Shown: in pieces, positions 1-7,260 of the stretch | Layout of the letters: every line of letters begins with the position of its first letter | Position numbering within the stretch: position 1 is the first letter of the stretch | Assembly (NCBI GenBank): GCA_937926355.1 | Contig: CALAZP010000180.1 | Location: forward strand, 1-12,106 | Direction: 5' to 3' | Length of the DNA: 12,106 nt | Source: an uncultured Saprospirales bacterium | GTDB taxonomy: Bacteria > Bacteroidota > Bacteroidia > Chitinophagales > Saprospiraceae | The notes under the pieces: model-generated | The model's database searches: none | What the model saw: only the letters and a program-made list of their open reading frames with translations | Told to the model about the DNA's origin: nothing | Program-made: the position numbers and the translations under genes

Positions 1-252
1 TCTTACGGTGATGGGTTGAATCAACCCATAAGTTTTGAGTGAAGTAGCCAATTCTTGTATGGCTTCTTCGTCAAATTCTTTTCTTACCTGAAAAGGATTG
101 ACCTCAATACTTTCAAGGGAAATCATAGCCACATTATGCACCAATTCACGAACTATTTCTCCTTTTTGAACTGAGCTTCCTTTCTTGTCAGATTCTTCTA
201 ATAAAGCTCTTATGCCTAAACCTAAGTCAGATTTTTGAAGTTTTTTTGCCAT
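1..252 (-). CDS. parB: ParB chromosome-partitioning protein, N-terminal part (runs off left edge)
   Basis: ParB is the CTP-dependent clamp that loads at parS sites and works with ParA in chromosome segregation. Only the first 84 codons are present, reading from ATG at 252 to the window edge, in frame without a stop. The translation begins MAKKLQKSDLGLGIRALL, which resembles the usual ParB opening (LGRGLSALL-like). After a charged linker it reaches the start of the ParB/Srx domain at about residues 46-84, with the family-typical VNPFQVRKEFDEE (about 51-63) and LATSLKTYGLIQPITVR (about 68-84). The arginine-rich CTP-binding motif and helix-turn-helix would lie beyond the edge. It starts 27 bases after the parA stop on the same strand, the standard parAB order. 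The leader is A/T-rich with no clear Shine-Dalgarno, as expected in Bacteroidota. Family assignment is strong from both sequence and context. Confidence 0.93.
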   Translation of the reverse strand, partial: MAKKLQKSDLGLGIRALLEESDKKGSSVQKGEIVRELVHNVAMISLESIEVNPFQVRKEFDEEAIQELATSLKTYGLIQPITVR

Positions 253-279
253 TTTTTATAGTGTTTCTGGGATCTAATT

Positions 280-1065
280 TTATTGAGGGACCAATGCATC
301 ATTGTTATTCTTTAAGAATTCTTCAGCTAGATTGATGAAATTGGTACTTCCCTTACTCCCAGCACTTGTCATTACAACGGGCATTCTAAAGTTGGGAGCT
401 TCTCCGATTCTTGAATTTCTATGGATAACTGTTTTAAATACTTTTTCTTTAAAAATATCTTGGACCTCATCTACAACTACATTAGCCAACCTTAATCGGC
501 TGTCATACATTGAAAGGAGAATGCCTTCAATTTCTAAATCTGGGTTCAATCCATTTTTAACCGCACTTATCGTTTCCCGTAATTTGGTTAATCCCTCTAG
601 CGCAAAAAATTCACATTGTACGGGAACCAGAACAGTATCTGCAGCAGTTAAGGCGTTAACTGTTACGATTCCCAAGGAGGGTAAACAGTCGATAAAAATA
701 TAATCGTAAAGATGTTTGATAGGCTCTACTACCTTCTTTTTAAGAATATATTCTCTATTGGGTAAATTAATCAATTCTAATTCCGCACCTACCAAATCTA
801 TTGAGGAGGGAATAATATGCAAATTAGGAGTGCTGGTTTCATATATAGAGTCGTGAGGGTCAACTTCGTTTATCAAACATTTGTAAATATTACTATCTGT
901 TTCAGATTCTAAAACACCTACTCCAGAGGAAGCGTTAGCTTGAGGATCAGAATCTATAATCAAGACTTTTTTTTCAAGTATAGCAAGACTGGCAGCTAGA
1001 TTGATAGCGGTAGTAGTCTTTCCAACGCCACCTTTTTGATTTGCAATTGCAATAACCTTTCCCAT
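280..1065 (-). CDS. parA: ParA/Soj chromosome-partitioning ATPase
   Basis: This 261-residue protein is a ParA-family P-loop ATPase. ParA dimerises on ATP, binds nucleoid DNA non-specifically and is stimulated by ParB to move the origin region. Visible motifs are the deviant Walker A KGGVGKTT at 11-18 with signature lysine K11 and K16, the A' motif DSDPQAN at 38-44, Walker B FIDC at 124-127 followed by LPSLG (most relatives have a proline or serine where this has leucine), and basic residues around 190-192 and 216-219 (HRNSRIGEAP) where Soj contacts DNA. The length matches chromosomal Soj proteins (about 250-260). The ATG at 1065 places the Walker A lysine at the normal distance from the N-terminus. 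The gene is directly followed by parB on the same strand, making a canonical chromosomal parAB pair rather than a plasmid-type system. No parS site was found in the window. Confidence 0.97.
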   Translation of the reverse strand: MGKVIAIANQKGGVGKTTTAINLAASLAILEKKVLIIDSDPQANASSGVGVLESETDSNIYKCLINEVDPHDSIYETSTPNLHIIPSSIDLVGAELELINLPNREYILKKKVVEPIKHLYDYIFIDCLPSLGIVTVNALTAADTVLVPVQCEFFALEGLTKLRETISAVKNGLNPDLEIEGILLSMYDSRLRLANVVVDEVQDIFKEKVFKTVIHRNSRIGEAPNFRMPVVMTSAGSKGSTNFINLAEEFLKNNNDALVPQ

Positions 1066-1078
1066 GATCTAATTTTTG
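1047..1078 (+). promoter_or_regulatory. Candidate promoter for the flavoprotein gene (weak)
   Basis: Reading toward the flavoprotein gene, a TTG at 1047-1049 is followed 21 bases later by AATTTTTG at 1071-1078. This matches 7 of 8 positions of the Bacteroidota -7 consensus TAnnTTTG, with -33 TTG spacing in the reported 19-21 base range. It overlaps the start of parA and would give a leader of about 100 bases. Such AT-rich matches are frequent by chance, so this is tentative. Confidence 0.25.
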
Positions 1079-1090
1079 GAATTTTAAGTC

Positions 1091-1120
1091 ACTAAATTAG
1101 TCTTTTTCCTCATAAAAGAC
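1091..1120. repeat. Palindrome plus short hairpin in the parA/flavoprotein intergenic gap
   Basis: The 117-base gap between the divergent parA and flavoprotein starts (1066-1182) holds an 11-base palindrome, ACTAAATTAGT at 1091-1101. It runs into an inverted repeat with perfect 7-base arms, GTCTTTT at 1100-1106 and AAAAGAC at 1114-1120, around a 7-base loop. The elements sit in both 5' leaders, so an operator or leader structure is possible. The composition is AT-rich and chance is a real alternative. Nothing else recognisable was seen in this gap. Confidence 0.35.
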
Positions 1121-1182
1121 ACTTTAATAAGGAATGTTTTAAAAATTGAACAAAATTCTGCTTCTAATGGTTACTTGGCGAA

Positions 1183-1734
1183 ATGAAAGATATGTTGACC
1201 TTGATAGCAGGAACCAATAGACCTCACAGTGCCACCCAGAAGTTTACCCATTTTTTGGCAAATAGGATAAAATCAACCACCCCGTTAGACGTAAATGTGC
1301 TAGATCTTAGTTTGATTACCTACAACTGGATTCACCCTAATATGTATCAAAAAGATCAAGTGGCCCCAGAATTAGAAAACTTGATTAAAAATACCCTTAC
1401 CCCTTCCGATAAATGGATTTTTATTACTCCAGAATATAATGGAAGCTATCCTGGAATAGTGAAAACATTCCTAGATGCGATTTCTGTTACCCCATTCAAA
1501 AAAGAAATATATGGGAGAAAAGCTGCTTTAATTGGCTTGGCATCAGGACGCGCTGGTAACCTTAGGGGTATGGAGCACTTGACTGGGGTTTTAAACTACC
1601 TGGGATTTACGGTTTACCCAGACAAAATCCCTTTTTCTTCTATTAAGAATATCTTACCTGATAATGGTATCATTACACATGAGGAGTCATTAGCTGTTTT
1701 AGATAAAATGATTGAAAGATTTTCATCTTTTTAA
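1183..1734 (+). CDS. NAD(P)H-dependent FMN reductase family flavoprotein
   Basis: This 183-residue cytoplasmic protein belongs to the NADPH-dependent FMN reductase / flavodoxin-like family (SsuE, ChrR and azoreductase relatives), which use FMN to reduce quinones, metals, azo dyes or free flavin. The N-terminal strand and phosphate-binding loop reads LIAGTNRPHSATQK (about 7-20), equivalent to the family GSxRxxS loop. The hallmark flavin-contacting segment TPEYNGSYPGIVKTFLD is at about 82-98. A third loop, GLASGRAGNLRG (about 118-129), completes the flavodoxin-like site. The length is normal for the family. ATG 1183 is chosen because it gives a standard N-terminus; ATG 1192 (M4) is possible. 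The gene diverges from parA and ends 1 base from the convergent sppA stop. The physiological electron acceptor cannot be read from sequence or context. Confidence 0.9.
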   Translation: MKDMLTLIAGTNRPHSATQKFTHFLANRIKSTTPLDVNVLDLSLITYNWIHPNMYQKDQVAPELENLIKNTLTPSDKWIFITPEYNGSYPGIVKTFLDAISVTPFKKEIYGRKAALIGLASGRAGNLRGMEHLTGVLNYLGFTVYPDKIPFSSIKNILPDNGIITHEESLAVLDKMIERFSSF

Positions 1735-1735
1735 T

Positions 1736-3517
1736 CTAATCTAAGCCTACGGCAAATGGCAAACTAGCTTGAATCATCGTACCTAAATTCCATTCTTCCT
1801 CCTGGTTAAGCCAAGGAAGGTAGGCTTTCAAAGCTGGAAATGATGCTATAAATCTTTTTTCCAGAGTGGTTCGAACAGTACTGCCGGTCAATTCTTCTAC
1901 TAATTGCACGAAAGGGTCTTTAACTTTAGGGTAAGTGGTTAAGCGGTATTGCTCTAATTTGGCTTTATCAGCTGCAATAGCAATGGCATCCTCTAAAGTG
2001 CCAATACCATCTGCTAATCCATTTTCAACGGCTTGCTGACCGGTCCAAACTCGACCCTGAGCAATGTCGTGAACCCCATCCCTAGTCATATTTCGGTTTT
2101 TAGCCACTTTGGCGAGAAACTGTTCATAAGTGCGGTCAGTCATAGCTTGTATTTTTCGACCTTCTGCTGGTGTAATTTGATAAGCTACACTTATTCCATT
2201 GGCAAATTGACCGGTTTTCACCGTATCAAAAGTGATTCCCAAATGGTCGTTAAATAATCCCTGCATATTGGGAATAATCGAAAATACCCCAATCGAACCG
2301 GTTAAAGTATTCTTTTGAACTAAAATAGAATCAGATTGACAAGCAATATAATATCCTCCAGATGCCCCGTAGTCTCCCATGGACACGATAACGGGTCTTC
2401 CAGATGCTCTAATTCGTTCTAAGACCCTTAATATATTAGCAGATGCAAGGGCACTTCCTCCTGGTGAATTGACTCTTAACACCACGGCTTTAACCTGATC
2501 TTCCTTGTATATCTGGTTCAATACATCTACATATTTATCATCTCCTATATTTCCATTCTCCCCTTTTCCCATAACTATTGCCCCCTCCGCATATACCACA
2601 GCTATTTTATCCTTTATTCTGTAGTTAACTTCATCTTCATAGCTGGAATGGTAATCTCTTAATGAAATAAATGGAATCTTTTCGTTCTCCTCTAATCCAG
2701 TTAATGTTCTGATTTGAGCTAAAGCTTCATCTTCATATCCTAATTGATCAATAATTTTTAAAGTGACCGCATCTTCCGGTATGGCTGCTTGATATTCATT
2801 AGCGACTTCTCTAATCAATTCTTTGGACAATCCTCTTGCTGCTGCTATGTTTTCAATAATTTGATTGTAAATCTGCCCTAGAATAGAGTGCAGTTGCAAT
2901 CTATTTTGAGCGCTCATCTTGGTCAATCTATACGGTTCAGTAGCACTTTTGAATTGACCAGCATAATAGACCTGAAGTTGAATACCTGTTTGGTCTAATA
3001 AATTTTTAAAAAATGGAATTTCAGTAGATAGTCCCCTAAAATCAACCATTCCGGATGGATTTAGAAAGAGGGGTTGAGCTGTCGAGGCCAGGTAATAAGC
3101 TCCCTGACTTAAATATTTGCTGTAAGCCACAATAAATTTACCCTGTTCTCTAAAATCCATTAGCGCTTGATGCAATTGATGGGAGGTGGTAATTCCCATA
3201 CTAACTTGATCGAGTTCAAGATATATGCCTTTTATCCGCTCATCTGTTTGCGCCTTTTTCAAGGTCTTGAGTAAAGCATCCAATCCAAGAATTTTATTGG
3301 GCTCAAGTTCAAAACTATTGATAGGGACATTATTGGTCAATTCTGGTATAGGTTGGTCAAAGGTTAGTTTTAGAACGCTGTTTGCTTTTACATCTGGTAT
3401 TTTTTCAGTAGAGGTGGCTACAGTAGCTATTATTCCCACTCCAATCAAAATGAGCAGAAATAAAGAAACCAAAACGCCTATTACAGTTGCTAGAAAATAT
3501 TTGAAAAATTGTGCCAT
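1736..3517 (-). CDS. sppA: Signal peptide peptidase SppA, 67K (two-domain) type
   Basis: This 593-residue membrane-anchored serine protease degrades signal peptides left in the membrane after export. A single N-terminal transmembrane segment (about residues 8-33) anchors it. Two ClpP/crotonase-like S49 domains follow, as in E. coli SppA. The Ser/Lys dyad is split between them: the lysine is K190 in AGQFKSATEPY (first domain) and the nucleophile is S386 in GASGGYYIA (second domain), followed by LTGSIGVF (405-412). Both residues are present, so the enzyme should be active. The length matches the long 67K form rather than the roughly 300-residue single-domain SppA of Bacillus. The gene converges on the flavoprotein gene with a 1-base gap and diverges from the isoaspartyl peptidase gene, so it appears to be transcribed alone. 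Confidence 0.96.
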   Translation of the reverse strand: MAQFFKYFLATVIGVLVSLFLLILIGVGIIATVATSTEKIPDVKANSVLKLTFDQPIPELTNNVPINSFELEPNKILGLDALLKTLKKAQTDERIKGIYLELDQVSMGITTSHQLHQALMDFREQGKFIVAYSKYLSQGAYYLASTAQPLFLNPSGMVDFRGLSTEIPFFKNLLDQTGIQLQVYYAGQFKSATEPYRLTKMSAQNRLQLHSILGQIYNQIIENIAAARGLSKELIREVANEYQAAIPEDAVTLKIIDQLGYEDEALAQIRTLTGLEENEKIPFISLRDYHSSYEDEVNYRIKDKIAVVYAEGAIVMGKGENGNIGDDKYVDVLNQIYKEDQVKAVVLRVNSPGGSALASANILRVLERIRASGRPVIVSMGDYGASGGYYIACQSDSILVQKNTLTGSIGVFSIIPNMQGLFNDHLGITFDTVKTGQFANGISVAYQITPAEGRKIQAMTDRTYEQFLAKVAKNRNMTRDGVHDIAQGRVWTGQQAVENGLADGIGTLEDAIAIAADKAKLEQYRLTTYPKVKDPFVQLVEELTGSTVRTTLEKRFIASFPALKAYLPWLNQEEEWNLGTMIQASLPFAVGLD

Positions 3518-3598
3518 TGTAAATTTATTTATTGCAACATAATTGTTTTATTGGAGAATATTTTTTTTCCGAGCATTAACCTAAAAAAAAAACGACAG
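3518..3598. promoter_or_regulatory. Divergent intergenic region between sppA and the peptidase gene
   Basis: These 81 bases separate two divergent starts and must contain or border the promoters for both, unless these lie inside the coding sequences. The stretch is very AT-rich, with an A-run directly before the peptidase ATG at 3599. A weak TATTTTTT (7 of 8 to TAnnTTTG) reads toward the peptidase, but no TTG lies at the right spacing. I cannot place a confident promoter for either gene. Confidence 0.3.
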
Positions 3599-4615
3599 AT
3601 GGATTTATTTGTTCGATTAGTAACTAAGAGCGTGTCCCTGTTTCCTTTTATTTCCTCATTTTTTCTAGCATTTTCAGTTGCTCATTGCAGCGATATTAGT
3701 TCTCAAGATGAGCCAACACAATATGCTATTGTAATACATGGTGGAGCAGGCACTATTTTAAAAGAAAATATGACTGATTCTCTGGAAGCGATATACAAGC
3801 AAGCCCTTAATGAGGCTTTGGATATAGGGGAAAAAATACTCGCGCAAGGGGGAAGCAGTATAGAAGCAGTTGAAAAGACCATAAATTATTTGGAGGACCA
3901 TCCACTTTTCAATGCGGGGAAGGGTGCAGTATTTACCCATGATGGTAAAAATGAATTGGATGCCTCAATCATGGTGGGCAATGACCTTAATGCTGGTGCG
4001 GTTGGAGGAGTAGGTACGGTCAAAAATCCAATATCATTGGCGAGGGCGATCATGGAAAAATCAGAACACGTCATGCTTATTGGAAAAGGTGCGGAAGAAT
4101 TTGCCGCCATCAATGAATTAACCATTGTGGATTCCTCATATTTTTATACTGAACAGCGGTATCAAAGTCTTCTGAAAGCGCTGGCAAGAGACAATAAGAA
4201 ATATGGTACAGTGGGTTGCGTGGCCCTAGATGTTAATGGGGATATTGTTGCCGGAACTTCAACTGGGGGAATGACCAATAAAAGATTTAATAGAGTAGGG
4301 GATGTTCCCATTATCGGGGCGGGTACTTATGCCAATAATAAGACATGCGGTGTGAGTTGTACAGGTCACGGAGAATTTTTTATCAGATATACTGTCGCAC
4401 ATGACGTATCAGCCCTTATGGAATATGGCGGGCTATCCTTGGCAGAGGCTACCAAAAAGGTAGTTCAGGAAAAATTAGTACAGGCGGGGGGTAGTGGTGG
4501 TTTGATAGCCATCGATAATATGGGAAATATTTCCATGGAATTTAACAGCAAAGGAATGTACAGGGGGTATGCCAAACCAGGAGAACGATATGTAGGAATT
4601 TTTGAAACGGAATAA
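3599..4615 (+). CDS. Exported isoaspartyl peptidase / plant-type L-asparaginase (Ntn hydrolase, family T2)
   Basis: This 338-residue protein is an N-terminal-nucleophile hydrolase that cleaves itself and then removes beta-linked (iso)aspartyl residues from dipeptides or deamidates asparagine. Family hallmarks are the opening IVIHGGAGT, FNAGKGAVFTHDGKNELDASIM before the processing site, the site KKYGTVGC with catalytic threonine T204, TSTGGMTNKRFNRVGD (about 220-235), GAGTYANN (about 240-247) and the substrate-loop TGHGEFFIR (about 255-263). Start 3599 is chosen over an in-frame ATG at 3509 because it puts a signal-peptide-like stretch at the N-terminus: a basic start, a hydrophobic core at about 11-28 and a possible type I cleavage after SVA28. 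It also avoids overlap with sppA. Cys30 has a poor lipobox (VAHC). The product is probably periplasmic, whereas many homologues such as E. coli IaaA are cytoplasmic. A decarboxylase gene starts 5 bases after the stop. Confidence 0.93.
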   Translation: MDLFVRLVTKSVSLFPFISSFFLAFSVAHCSDISSQDEPTQYAIVIHGGAGTILKENMTDSLEAIYKQALNEALDIGEKILAQGGSSIEAVEKTINYLEDHPLFNAGKGAVFTHDGKNELDASIMVGNDLNAGAVGGVGTVKNPISLARAIMEKSEHVMLIGKGAEEFAAINELTIVDSSYFYTEQRYQSLLKALARDNKKYGTVGCVALDVNGDIVAGTSTGGMTNKRFNRVGDVPIIGAGTYANNKTCGVSCTGHGEFFIRYTVAHDVSALMEYGGLSLAEATKKVVQEKLVQAGGSGGLIAIDNMGNISMEFNSKGMYRGYAKPGERYVGIFETE

Positions 4616-4620
4616 TAAAA

Positions 4621-6042
4621 ATGAGCAACTCCATTTTACAAAAGGGTTTTGATGGTTCAGCTTTTAGAAAATTAGGACATCAGGTAATTGATTTTCTAGC
4701 TGATTACTTAGATAGCGCTAATAGTCAGGAAGGCATTTCGGCCAATAAAAAATTCGACCCGGAAGTACTATATAGCTATATTAATGAGATGCCTTTTAAA
4801 GGCGATTCCCTTCGACTATTTCAAAATGCCATTAACGACTCTGTGCATTTGCATAGTAGGCGTTATATGGGACACCAGATTTCTCCGACCTTACCAGTAG
4901 CTGCATTAGCCGGATTAGTGAGTGATTTTATCAATAATGGAATGGGGGTTTTTGAAATGGGAACTTTAGGTACAGCCATGGAGAGGAGTGTAGTAAAGAC
5001 GATGACCGAATTATTTGAATTGGGCCAAGAAGCGGATGGGGTTTTGACCTCTGGGGGAACCCTCTCTAATTTTACTGCCTTACTCACAGCAAGAGCTATC
5101 AAATCCTCTGAGCCTATTTGGGAAAAGGGGCAAACTCAAAAATTAGGACTTTTGGTTTCCGAACAAGCGCATTATTGCGTGGATCGAGCGGTAAGAATGA
5201 TGGGGTGGGGGGCGGAAGGAATCATTAAGGTTCCTACCAATGATCGATTTCAAATGGAGGTTGATCAATTACCAATCGTTTATCAGGAAGCTAAAAACAA
5301 AGGAATTCAAGTAATAGCAGTAGTGGGAAGCGCATGTAGCACTTCTACAGGGAGTTTTGATGATTTGAAATCTATAGCCGAATTTGCCGATAAACACCAA
5401 TTGTGGTTTCACGTAGATGCCGCACACGGAGGAGCCCTCATTTTTTCAAAAAAACACCAACATCTTTTAGCAGGTATTCAAGCAGCAGATTCTATTACTA
5501 TGGATTTCCATAAAATGTTATTGACCCCAGCAATTACTACTGCCTTGCTTTATAAAAATGGGAATAATGCTTATCAAACATTTTCACAAAAGGCTCAGTA
5601 CTTGTGGAAAGATAGTGATACTCAAGAATGGTACAATCTGGCTAAAAGAACTTTTGAATGCACCAAAACAATGATGGGTTTTAAGGTTTATGCTGCTTTG
5701 AATGAATATGGAACACCGCTCTATGAAGAGTATATCGATCAAGTTCAGGATAACGCCAAAGCTTTTGCCGAGTTAATTAACGAGGCGCACGACTTTGAAT
5801 TGGCACTTGAGCCGCAAACTAATATTGTGTGTTTTAGGTACGTGCCAACCAATCAAGTTGAAAACATAAGTGAAATCAATGCTCTTATTCGGGAAAAATT
5901 AGTGGAGAGCGGTCCTTTTTACCTGGTTCAAACAGAGCTTAAGGGGGAAAAATGGCTTAGGGTTACCTTGAGCAACCCTTTCACCAGTGTCTTAGAACTA
6001 AAAGCTTTATTGGATCAAATTAGAACTATACCGCTTTTTTAA
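4621..6042 (+). CDS. PLP-dependent group II amino acid decarboxylase
   Basis: This 473-residue protein belongs to the pyridoxal-5'-phosphate fold type I group II decarboxylase family (aromatic-L-amino-acid, glutamate, diaminobutyrate and aspartate decarboxylases). Key residues are visible: SGGTLSN (144-150) for the phosphate, H184 in SEQAHYCVDRA stacking on the cofactor ring, D266 in WFHVDAAHGG contacting the pyridine nitrogen, and K298 in MDFHKML as the Schiff-base lysine. The N-terminal GHQISPTLPVAALAGLVSD region (84-102) matches family architecture. Substrate cannot be assigned from motifs alone. The start 5 bases after the isoaspartyl peptidase stop implies co-transcription, which makes an aspartate-related or peptide-derived amino acid worth considering, but that is inference. 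No signal peptide is present, so it is cytoplasmic. Its 3' end overlaps the convergent sucC by 17 bases. Confidence 0.92.
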   Translation: MSNSILQKGFDGSAFRKLGHQVIDFLADYLDSANSQEGISANKKFDPEVLYSYINEMPFKGDSLRLFQNAINDSVHLHSRRYMGHQISPTLPVAALAGLVSDFINNGMGVFEMGTLGTAMERSVVKTMTELFELGQEADGVLTSGGTLSNFTALLTARAIKSSEPIWEKGQTQKLGLLVSEQAHYCVDRAVRMMGWGAEGIIKVPTNDRFQMEVDQLPIVYQEAKNKGIQVIAVVGSACSTSTGSFDDLKSIAEFADKHQLWFHVDAAHGGALIFSKKHQHLLAGIQAADSITMDFHKMLLTPAITTALLYKNGNNAYQTFSQKAQYLWKDSDTQEWYNLAKRTFECTKTMMGFKVYAALNEYGTPLYEEYIDQVQDNAKAFAELINEAHDFELALEPQTNIVCFRYVPTNQVENISEINALIREKLVESGPFYLVQTELKGEKWLRVTLSNPFTSVLELKALLDQIRTIPLF

Positions 6043-7225
6043 CCAAATCAGCAGCTTCCTGAAGGGCGATGGCTGAATGCACTGCCAGGCCTGATTCGTC
6101 TATCATCTTTTTAGCTACTTCTGCGTTAGTTCCCTGTAATCTGACGATGATGGGTACCTCAATATTACCCATGTTTTTGTAGGCATCAATTACTCCTTGT
6201 GCCACTCTGTCACACCGTACAATTCCTCCAAAAATATTGATTAGAATAGCTTTTACCGCAGGGTCTCTCAATATAATTCTGAATGCTTGCTCCACTCGGG
6301 CTGCATCAGCAGTACCACCTACATCTAGAAAGTTAGCTGGCTCTCCACCCGATAGTTTGATAATATCCATAGTAGCCATTGCCAACCCAGCTCCATTGAC
6401 CATACAACCCACATTTCCGTCTAAGTTGACGTAATTTAAACCATAGCTTTTTGCTTCTACTTCGGTGGGGTCCTCCTCATCAATGTCTCTTTGTGACTCC
6501 AGATCTGGATGTCTATACAAGGCATTATCATCCAAAGTAACTTTACAATCCACGGCTACGATTCTATCATCAGCGGTTTTAAGGCAGGGATTGATTTCGA
6601 AAAGACTGGCATCAGCTCCCAAAAATGCTTTATAAAGATGGGCAATAAATTTGGTCATTTCTTTGAAAGCCTGACCACTAAGTCCCAAGTTGAAAGCTAT
6701 TTTTCTTGTTTGGAATCCCAACAATCCAAGCGTTGGATCGATATATTCTTTATGAACCAAATGAGGGGTTTCTTCAGCTACGGTTTCAATATCCATTCCT
6801 CCTTCAGTTGAATATATAATGACGTTACATTTTTTTTCTCTATCCATGAGAATGGAAACATAATACTCTTTACAAGCATCAAAATCAGGGGCATAAGCAT
6901 CCTCTGCTATAAGAATTTTTCGAACTAATTTGCCTGGGCCCTCCATCCCTCCTGGAGTCTGAGGAGTCTTAAGCATCATACCCAAAATGGATTGGGAATG
7001 TTTTTTTAAGTCCGCCTCATTTTTTGCCAGCTTAACACCACCGCCTTTTCCTCTGCCACCAGCGTGAATTTGTGCTTTTACCACTGCAAAATCAGAACCA
7101 GTTTGTTTTTTTAATTCCTGATAAGCCTTAAGTGCCTCATCTGTTGTAGCAGCAACAAATCCTTCCTGAATGGCCACTCCATAACTTTTGAGCAAGGCTT
7201 TTCCTTGATATTCGTGTAAATTCAT
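6026..7225 (-). CDS. sucC: Succinyl-CoA ligase (succinyl-CoA synthetase) beta subunit
   Basis: SucC pairs with SucD to convert succinyl-CoA and NDP to succinate, CoA and NTP in the TCA cycle. The 399-residue protein starts with the typical MNLHEYQGKALLKSYGV. An ATP-grasp domain carries the glycine-rich GGRGKGGGV (56-64), Mg-binding N212 in EINPC and D226 in VAVDCKVTLDDNA. The C-terminal CoA-ligase domain has NGAGLAMATMD, FLDVGG (299-304) and the phosphate-loop INIFGGIVRCD (329-339). The length is close to the usual 385-400; an insertion around 85-100 (TPQTPGGMEGPG) extends the ATP-grasp region relative to E. coli, as I recall for Bacteroidota homologues. sucD is not adjacent. Nucleotide preference (ATP or GTP) is not certain from sequence. 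The 3' end overlaps the decarboxylase gene by 17 bases. Confidence 0.97.
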   Translation of the reverse strand: MNLHEYQGKALLKSYGVAIQEGFVAATTDEALKAYQELKKQTGSDFAVVKAQIHAGGRGKGGGVKLAKNEADLKKHSQSILGMMLKTPQTPGGMEGPGKLVRKILIAEDAYAPDFDACKEYYVSILMDREKKCNVIIYSTEGGMDIETVAEETPHLVHKEYIDPTLGLLGFQTRKIAFNLGLSGQAFKEMTKFIAHLYKAFLGADASLFEINPCLKTADDRIVAVDCKVTLDDNALYRHPDLESQRDIDEEDPTEVEAKSYGLNYVNLDGNVGCMVNGAGLAMATMDIIKLSGGEPANFLDVGGTADAARVEQAFRIILRDPAVKAILINIFGGIVRCDRVAQGVIDAYKNMGNIEVPIIVRLQGTNAEVAKKMIDESGLAVHSAIALQEAADLVKKAV

Positions 7226-7248
7226 TGGTTTAATTTATATTATGGTGT

Positions 7249-7256
7249 CAAATTTA
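7249..7256 (-). promoter_or_regulatory. Candidate -7 element of the sucC promoter
   Basis: Read on the minus strand, TAAATTTG matches the Bacteroidota -7 consensus TAnnTTTG at every fixed position. It sits 23 bases upstream of the sucC ATG, which would give a leader of roughly 15-20 bases. No TTG lies 19-21 bases further upstream; the nearest are 12 and 26 bases away, so the -33 part is weak. Any -33 contact would fall inside the first codons of the divergent DUF4442 gene. Confidence 0.5.
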
Positions 7257-7260
7257 AAAA

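Noticed and set aside
302..703. Antisense open frame opposite parA, and similar ones opposite sppA, sucC, mdh and the VWA gene
   Set aside because: Each is a shadow of a strongly recognised gene on the other strand; the translations show no family resemblance.
1..1065. Plasmid or integrative-element origin suggested by parAB
   Set aside because: ParA is of the short chromosomal Soj type and the surroundings are housekeeping genes; no replication initiator, integrase or repeat is seen.
3509..3598. Longer isoaspartyl peptidase start at ATG 3509
   Set aside because: It would overlap sppA's first codons, add a non-conserved stretch through poly-A/T sequence and bury the signal peptide that begins at 3599.
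5406..5414. GTTTCACGT, a perfect 9-base part of the parS consensus, not far from parAB
   Set aside because: Only about 10 of 16 positions of full parS match, and the bases encode the conserved F-H-V of the decarboxylase HVDAAH motif, which explains them.
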